From Poteriospumella lacustris (Eukaryota > Sar > Chrysophyceae > Chromulinales > Dinobryaceae): a DNA stretch of 32,114 nt. A model generated the notes under the pieces. That model saw only the letters and a list, made by a program, of their open reading frames with translations, searched no databases and was not told the DNA's origin. Location of the stretch: the NCBI GenBank assembly GCA_008000375.1, contig SMOI01000354.1, forward strand, positions 1 to 32,114. Direction: 5' to 3'. Below, in pieces: positions 27,214 through 32,114 of this stretch. The position numbers and the translations under genes were made by a program. Position 1 is the stretch's first letter; every line of letters begins with the position of its first letter.

Positions 27214-28359
27214 CTAATCGGCGGACGGCTTCGACGTCTGCTGGCCGCCGGTGAAGGGCACGATGGTCGGCGTGTCGCGCAGGTAGCGCTGGTAGCGCGG
27301 GTCCTGGCCGAAGCGCTTGCGGTTGTTGCGGTCGTGGATCGGCACGCCCGACAGGCCCAGCAGGAGGCCGGTGATGAACAGCGGCGAGAGGACCGTCGCC
27401 GCCACCACTCCCGCCGCCTCCGCTGCGCCCAGCGCGGCCGGCTCGGCGACGGCGGCGCTGACGAACGCGGGGGCGACTGCGGCCCAGGCGGACCACCAGA
27501 CGAGCATCTCTCCGAAGTCTACGCGGCCAGCAAACAGTCGTCGATCAGTCCGCAGCCACAGGCACAGGCGCAGACACAGACAGAGCTGTGGTGGGGGTCA
27601 CTTACAGTTGGGGAAGCGCGAGTACTTCCACAGGCCGACGTCGCACCAGCGGTCGGCGTTGCGGGCGTCCGACTTGAACTGGTACTTCTGGTAGTCGGCC
27701 AGCGTCTCGATCGCAATGCCCGCGGCGAGGGAGACGAACGGAGCAGACACCAGCGCGCGACCGCCCAGCCGCAGCGCCTCGGCGGGCACCGCGGCCGCCA
27801 CTGCGGCGGGCAGCGCCTTCAGAAGCTGCGTCGCCGACTCGGAAATGCTGATCAGAGGGCGGCCCCCATCGGCAGCAGATCCCGCGTTGAGGGCGGCGGA
27901 GTTCAGCAGCGTCACGGGCAGCATCGTGAGGAAGCCCCACAGCGCCTGGATGCTCCAGAACGACCCCAGACGCAGCGGGAAGTTCGACCGCGCCGCGTCC
28001 AAGAAGCCTTCGCCGGGCCCCGGGTAGAACTTCGCCAGCCGCTTGTCCTCCTTGATGTAGTTGATGCGGTGAAACAGATACGACGCCAGGCGGACGCCCC
28101 ACACGCCCACCAAGGCGTTCACCAGCAGCAGCCGGTTGTCCCACCAAGGCACACTGGTCAGCTGTCCGTCCTTCTGGAGCGCAGACAGACGCAAGGTCGT
28201 CAGTACAAAGGAGCCCACGCCCACCAAATCCGTCAAGATGTGTGTGCGAAAGGCGGCGGAAAGGCTGAAGCCGACGGCGTTGGCCGACGCGATCACCAGC
28301 GCCGCCTGCTGCAGCCCAACGGACCCAATGGCATTCCACGTCATCTCTACAGCTACCAC
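27214..28359 (-). CDS. DUF1295 / steroid 5-alpha-reductase-like membrane protein (two exons)
   Basis: Exons 28359-27606 and 27518-27214 join to 352 residues. Splicing the 87-nt intron restores the most conserved motif of the DUF1295 family, which reads GLWKYSRFPN across the end of exon 1 and YFGEMLVWW at the start of exon 2, so the gene model is well supported. Other family features are an N-terminal run of hydrophobic segments, NALVGVWGVRLASYLFHRI, FWSIQALWGFL, an ETLADYQKYQF segment and the C-terminal FGQDPRYQRYLRDTPTIVPF. Related proteins are multi-pass membrane reductases of the 3-oxo-5-alpha-steroid 4-dehydrogenase type, using NADPH on an unsaturated lipid. The substrate here is unknown. 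The usual RHPNY reads RFPNY, a change at one conserved histidine. Confidence 0.88.
27519..27605 (-). other. 87-nt spliceosomal intron in the DUF1295 gene
   Basis: The donor is CAACT|GTAAGTG and the acceptor GGCCGCGTAG|ACTTC. Unspliced reading ends two codons into the intron at TGA. Splicing joins T with AC to make the tyrosine of the PNY motif. This is direct evidence that the organism is a eukaryote with short introns. Confidence 0.9.
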
Positions 28360-28531
28360 TGCGGTCTATTCGGAAATGAAGGCCTCATAAGATGTGAGCG
28401 AGTCGGCGGAGGGTCGATCTTCTACTGCCGCGAGCACCGCTGTCCCAGCCGCCGCCGGCGGCGCAGACGTCAGCGACGACGACGGCGGCGACGACGACGA
28501 CGTCAGCGACCACTTTCTGAAACGGCTTTGG

Positions 28532-28587
<56 letters not shown>

Positions 28588-28701
28588 GCTGACAGGGCCG
28601 CCGCGGTGGTGTTAAACTACTCGTAACTACTATACTAGTATTACTTAGCCTTAGCGTCCTCGTAGCTATTACTTAAGAATGCTCCGCTGGCTGAGACCAC
28701 T
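28360..28701. repeat. GAC/GTC trinucleotide tracts
   Basis: A pure GTC tract at 28532-28586 (18 units) is preceded by GAC-rich sequence at about 28467-28510. The two are complementary and could fold into a long hairpin. The region lies upstream of the DUF1295 gene. No gene is seen in it. The stretch 28620-28700 is AT-rich and unassigned. Confidence 0.7.
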
Positions 28702-28976
28702 GGGCGAGTGTGGGTTGTTTGGGTAGCTGTGCGCCTGCTGTCGTCGTAGTTATCACGTCACGCGGAGCATTACGCACAACGTAGAGGCTTTGCTGGTGAC
28801 TTGCCTTTGCCTGATCTTCACTTGTTCTCAAGCAACACAAGGCGGCTGACAGGAACTCGCTCGCAACACGTATCGAGTTGAGAAGTAAGTGTCTTCCCCC
28901 TTCAAGAGACAGACCCGTGTTAGTGAGTGTACTCCATACTTCTTTTCTCCGCTCTGAAACAGAGATGCAAACCGTG
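28702..28976 (+). repeat. Long direct repeat, left copy, with intron-like core
   Basis: About 280 bp matching 31795-32100. Shared landmarks are AGTGTGGGTTGTTTGGGTAG, CACTTGTTCTCAAG, a GTAAGTGTT(G/C)TTC-like donor region and a final TTTTCTCCGCT(C/G)TG...AACAGAGA acceptor region. The donor and acceptor would delimit introns of 78 nt here (28885-28962) and 88 nt in the partner (31997-32084). It is interpreted as a repeated 5' gene end with a short intron. Confidence 0.6.
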
Positions 28977-29231
28977 ACCGGATTTTTAGGAGAAGAAGTT
29001 GTTACTGATGAACGACGATGCTTGGCGAACATGTTTGTGGCAATTCGGTGTTCTGTAGTGGAAGCCAAGAGCTCCACACCAACCATCAGCTGCGAGTGGA
29101 GGAGCTGGAATACGAGCGCATCACTGCCAGTGTGTATAGCCACCTGGCAGGCAACCAACGAGGATGGAAGAAACGCTTGGTACGAACGCTTGGAACACCT
29201 CGACGGGTGTTCGAGTGACGGTGTGTGGTAA
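28965..29231 (+). CDS. Possible small gene after the direct repeat (unrecognised)
   Basis: An ATG lies two bases after the predicted acceptor (AACAG|AG ATG) and opens an 88-codon frame starting MQTVTGFLGEEVV and ending SSDGVW. I recognise no family. A competing frame at 29018-29218 (VEELEYERITASVY) also looks protein-like, and more introns are possible, so the model is weak. The support is the position after a conserved splice-like signal. In the right copy of the repeat the ATG is absent. Confidence 0.25.
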   Translation: MQTVTGFLGEEVVTDERRCLANMFVAIRCSVVEAKSSTPTISCEWRSWNTSASLPVCIATWQATNEDGRNAWYERLEHLDGCSSDGVW

Positions 29232-30459
29232 ACGTGCCTCCCCATTGAGAGTTCCGACATTGTCTCCTCCGAATTCGACGCAGAGCCAAGCCGCAACGCT
29301 GACGACTGCTCAAGAAGCAATCGCTATCGCGGAAGAAGAAGCTGAAGAAGAACCGGTAACTTCGAAGAGCCAGTCAAAAATAAGGCAGCGGATTACAAGA
29401 AACGGTGACTGTCCATCATACGATAACAGGAGAACAATCAATGTCTAAGCGGGGGAGATACAATACGAACGTCGATGTACGGATATAGGACGATCGCCCA
29501 GCTGAGCGCGGGCCTCACACTTTGCGTGGACGCTTGCCGCCGGCGGCGCGCACCGCTTTTCGTGTTTCATGACGAACGCAGGACTGTGCACACAACGTGA
29601 AGTAACGGCAGAAGCAGGCTGTCCACGTTTCAGGAGGTGAAGAGCTGCGGTTGTCCGCGTCGCCACTGCTATTGCTGTTGCCGTGGCCGTGGCCGTGGCT
29701 GTCGTGAGCCCCCTCAGGCTGCACACGACCTTCGCTGTCGGAACGCATTTCTATTCGAACTCGTAGGAACGATCCGAGTCAAGGATCCGAGATCCACTTT
29801 AGCCGTTGGCTCGTTGGGTGTGATGGGCGGCATGGGGCAGCGCGCAGTTGCTGCTTCACAGAAGAAGCAGCAAAGAAGACCAAGGCTCTCGGATCATGGG
29901 GCGATGGCCGCTGTGCCGCTGTGCTGTGCCGGAAAAGATGAAACGTCCATGGCCGTCTCGAGAGCGGCTCCTCTCAGGCCTGCGAGACCGCGGCTGTGTC
30001 GGTCACGTCTGCGCCGGACGACCGTTGCCATTGCTGCGCCTGAGGAAGCTGCGTGCGTGGTAGAGCGAACTGGACACGTGCCAACGGGCCCTTGGCAGGT
30101 GCAACTGAGGAGCAGACTTTGGGGGATGGCAGCGGCTCGTACGAGGTTCACGTTACACGTCTCCGACGGTATTCTACGCTGAACACCATCGGAGTTGGCC
30201 ATATGGCGCGGTCGACGCACAACGTCTGCATCCGACGCTGCCCGTGCGGAGCACTGCACCGCCCGCCTCGCACCGGCGAACAGCTGACCGGTCGCGTCTG
30301 TCGGTTCTGCCTTCACCGTAGCTCCACCGACGGCTCAATGAGCCAGCAGACGCAGTGCGGCGTGGGACACGATCCGCTGCCTGGGCGCGACCGCGATGCC
30401 TCGGTGCCTAGGGACTCCAGAACGAGGACTGCGGATCGGTCGGCCGGCGCCCAGAACAG
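29232..30459. other. Unassigned stretch with a possible cysteine-rich small frame
   Basis: No firm gene. A forward frame from ATG 30203 to 30463 contains a CPCGALHRPP...GRVCRFC pattern that could bind zinc, but there is no family match and no other support. A CCGTGGC repeat lies at about 29682-29700. A reverse frame at 29515-29748 ends in a basic tail after a cysteine-rich stretch, also unrecognised. Confidence 0.3.
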
Positions 30460-30511
30460 TTAGTTGGTCGGGGCCACCGCGGCGGACACGGCCCATCGGT
30501 CCAGCGGCTAG
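30460..30511 (-). pseudogene. Out-of-frame module remnant 3' of copy M
   Basis: The minus strand just past the M stop reads F-N-stop-P-L-D-R-W-A-V-S in another frame: a degenerate FNQPL module in which CAG has become TAG (30508-30510). The tryptophan-to-tryptophan distance to the last full module is 61 nt instead of 75, so 14 bp are missing. M was once at least one module longer. Confidence 0.7.
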
Positions 30512-31654
30512 TTAAACGAACATCGCCTCCATCGAGGACACCGCTGACACGTCCCAGCTGTTCAGAGACTGGTTGAAGGCCGCGCAGCCTTCGAATATCC
30601 CGCACACGTCGCACACGGGTGAGACGTTCCACTCGGCGAGCGGCTGGTTGAACGCCGCCGCGTCGCGGAACATCGCGCGCATCGTGCGCACGTCGCGTAC
30701 GTCCCAGCTGGCTAGCGGCTGGTTAAAAGACTCCGCGAGCTCGAACATCGCGCTCATGTTGAGAGCGAAGCTGACGTCCCAGGAGCCCAGCGGCTGGTCG
30801 AACGCAGCGCACCCGCGAAACATGCGACTCATGTCCGCGACGCGGCCGACGCGCCATGCTGCGAGCGGTTGGTTGAACGAAGCGGCATGCTCGAACATGC
30901 GGCTCATGTCGCTCACCGCAGACACGTCCCAGGCGCCTAGCGGCTGGTTGAAGCGCGTCGCGTGGAGAAACATCGCCGCCATCGACGCGACGCGGCCCAC
31001 GTCCCAGCGGTTCAGCGGCTGGTCGAACCGCCGCGCGCCACAGAACATCGAGCGCATGTTCTGCACGTTGCGGACGTCCCAGGCCTCCAGCGGCTGGTTG
31101 AACGATGTGGCGTACGAGAACATGTCCGCGACGTCCGCGACGCAGGACACGTCCCACGCCGCCAGCGGCCGGTTGAACGCCGTGGCACTCAGAAACATCG
31201 CCTCCATCGACGTGACGCGTCGCACATCCCAGTGGCTGATATCGTCGTTGAATTCGCACTTGCGCGCGAACAGCGCCCGCATGTTCGTGACGCGGCTGAC
31301 GTCCCACAGGGCGATCGGGCCGAAGCGCAGCATCGCCGCCGCTGGCACCGAACACCACAGACCCACCGCCTCGTACACATTGTGATTGGCAATCGCCTCG
31401 CTGGCAAAGTCTTTGATGAGTTGTCGGACGCCGAAGGGCAGCACCGTCGTCGCACCGAGCGCAGCGCCGACGCTGCGCAGGAGGCACAAGTCGAGCAGCG
31501 CGTGTAGCGGATAGTGCTGCACAGCGCCGCCTTCGCCCGCACCACAGTCCATCGCGATGACCGATCCTTCCCAAGTTCTCGATGTGCCATCATCCATCGC
31601 ATAACTATCCCATATCGCGACATCGGTCTGCTTCTGCTTCTGCTTCGCGTCCAT
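30512..31654 (-). CDS. DUF285/BspA-like repeat protein, copy M, 3' truncated by frameshift
   Basis: A 380-residue product from ATG 31654 (MDAKQKQKQTD). The N-terminal region is longer than in K and L. The domain (LDLCLLRSVGAAL, then VLPFGVRQLIKDFASEA) is followed by ten modules plus part of an eleventh, ending abruptly at SSMEAMFV. The end is not a natural tail: a 14-bp deletion in the last module brings TAA into frame, and the remainder lies at 30460-30511. The protein may still fold, because the solenoid is otherwise intact. GC content is high, as in K and L. No neighbour shares its promoter. I call it a CDS since nothing else is broken, but it could be an early pseudogene. Confidence 0.75.
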   Translation of the reverse strand: MDAKQKQKQTDVAIWDSYAMDDGTSRTWEGSVIAMDCGAGEGGAVQHYPLHALLDLCLLRSVGAALGATTVLPFGVRQLIKDFASEAIANHNVYEAVGLWCSVPAAAMLRFGPIALWDVSRVTNMRALFARKCEFNDDISHWDVRRVTSMEAMFLSATAFNRPLAAWDVSCVADVADMFSYATSFNQPLEAWDVRNVQNMRSMFCGARRFDQPLNRWDVGRVASMAAMFLHATRFNQPLGAWDVSAVSDMSRMFEHAASFNQPLAAWRVGRVADMSRMFRGCAAFDQPLGSWDVSFALNMSAMFELAESFNQPLASWDVRDVRTMRAMFRDAAAFNQPLAEWNVSPVCDVCGIFEGCAAFNQSLNSWDVSAVSSMEAMFV

Positions 31655-31794
31655 CGGCGGTCCGACAAGGCGGTTTCATCGTCATCATGTCATCTGGCGT
31701 CTTCTATCATGAAGACACTGTACATAGTTGCTACATGAGTGATGTGATGTACGAGTAACCGACGGACCAGTGTCAGCGACCAAAACTCGACGGC
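31655..31794. other. Upstream region of copy M
   Basis: The presumed promoter side of M. I see no recognisable element. It separates M from the right copy of the long direct repeat, which is on the opposite transcriptional side. Confidence 0.35.
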
Positions 31795-32100
31795 TGGGCA
31801 AGTGTGGGTTGTTTGGGTAGCTGTGCGCCTGCTGTCGTCGTCGTCGTGATCTCGTCAAGCCCCCCCCTCCCCCCGTAGCACTTCGCACGCCCTAAGGGCT
31901 CTGCTTGAGGCTTATAATCGCCTGATGTTCACTTGTTCTCAAGAAATACGTGGTCGCTGACTGTAACTCGCAACACTTATCGCGTTGGGATACTCAGTAA
32001 GTGTTGTTCTTCCTCCTTTTCGAGACAGACCCGGTCACAGTAATGGACTGGTAGTGGATACTCCTTTTCTCCGCTGTGCAACAGAGACTTCAAACCCTGG
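31795..32100 (+). repeat. Long direct repeat, right copy
   Basis: Partner of 28702-28976, about 3.1 kb away, flanking copy M and the unassigned stretch before it. It contains a C-rich insertion (about 31860-31875) not present in the left copy, and a candidate 88-nt intron (31997-32084). Whatever it leads into runs off the window. Confidence 0.6.
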
Positions 32101-32114
32101 GTAGCGACCGATGG

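Noticed and set aside
27334-28626. 430-residue forward frame over the DUF1295 gene
   Set aside because: It is antisense to a well-supported spliced gene and ends in a poly-arginine run encoded by the trinucleotide tract.
28702-32100. LTR retrotransposon flanked by the 300-bp direct repeats
   Set aside because: No TG...CA ends, primer binding site, polypurine tract or reverse transcriptase between them. The interior contains copy M on the opposite strand.
1-32114. tRNA or rRNA genes
   Set aside because: No cloverleaf with a TTC-containing T arm or conserved rRNA core was seen in reading the sequence. A dedicated search was not possible.

Overview
The window is nuclear DNA of a eukaryotic protist, most likely a microalga or related heterotroph. 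Two genes can only be read by removing GT-AG introns of 79 and 87 nt, there are no operons or ribosome binding sites, and the DNA is rich in microsatellites and decaying gene copies. I cannot name the species. The steroid-reductase-like (DUF1295) gene, the secreted FkbM-like protein and the Crinkler-like ATPase would suit a stramenopile or haptophyte, but that is inference.

The main content is a paralogue array. Eleven full or nearly full copies, one N-terminally deleted remnant and one orphan fragment encode proteins with a conserved N-terminal domain of about 75 residues (core LCLYRVV...VLPFGVRQMIKD). This domain is followed by 8 to 12 modules of 25 residues of the DUF285/BspA type (W-D-V-S-x-V-T-x-M-x-x-M-F-x-x-A-x-x-F-N-Q-P-L). 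I label the copies A to M: A (+, broken), B (+, intact), D (+, broken), E (-, intact), F (+, intact with a new start), an orphan fragment, G (+, truncated), H (-, one nonsense codon), I (+, intact), J (-, remnant), K (-, intact), L (+, intact), M (-, open but with a truncated 3' end). No copy is called C. A and B are tandem duplicates with a period near 1.88 kb. D-E-F and G-H-I are a segmental duplication with a period near 6.45 kb. K and L are divergently arranged and more GC-rich, as is M.

Between array segments lie three unrelated loci on the minus strand. A secreted FkbM-like protein of unknown function lies at 17976-19457. A broken P-loop ATPase of the Crinkler/RHS type lies at 20175-22319. 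An intron-containing DUF1295 membrane protein lies at 27214-28359.

The clearest new object is a 542-bp DNA transposon at 11165-11706. It has 28-bp terminal inverted repeats and a 3-bp ATT target duplication. Paralogues A and B preserve the empty site, so the insertion is demonstrated inside the window. The other strong theme is gene birth and death by whole-module and sub-module indels: 25-residue modules duplicate in frame in K, while 14-, 19- and 20-bp indels inside modules break M, D and A.
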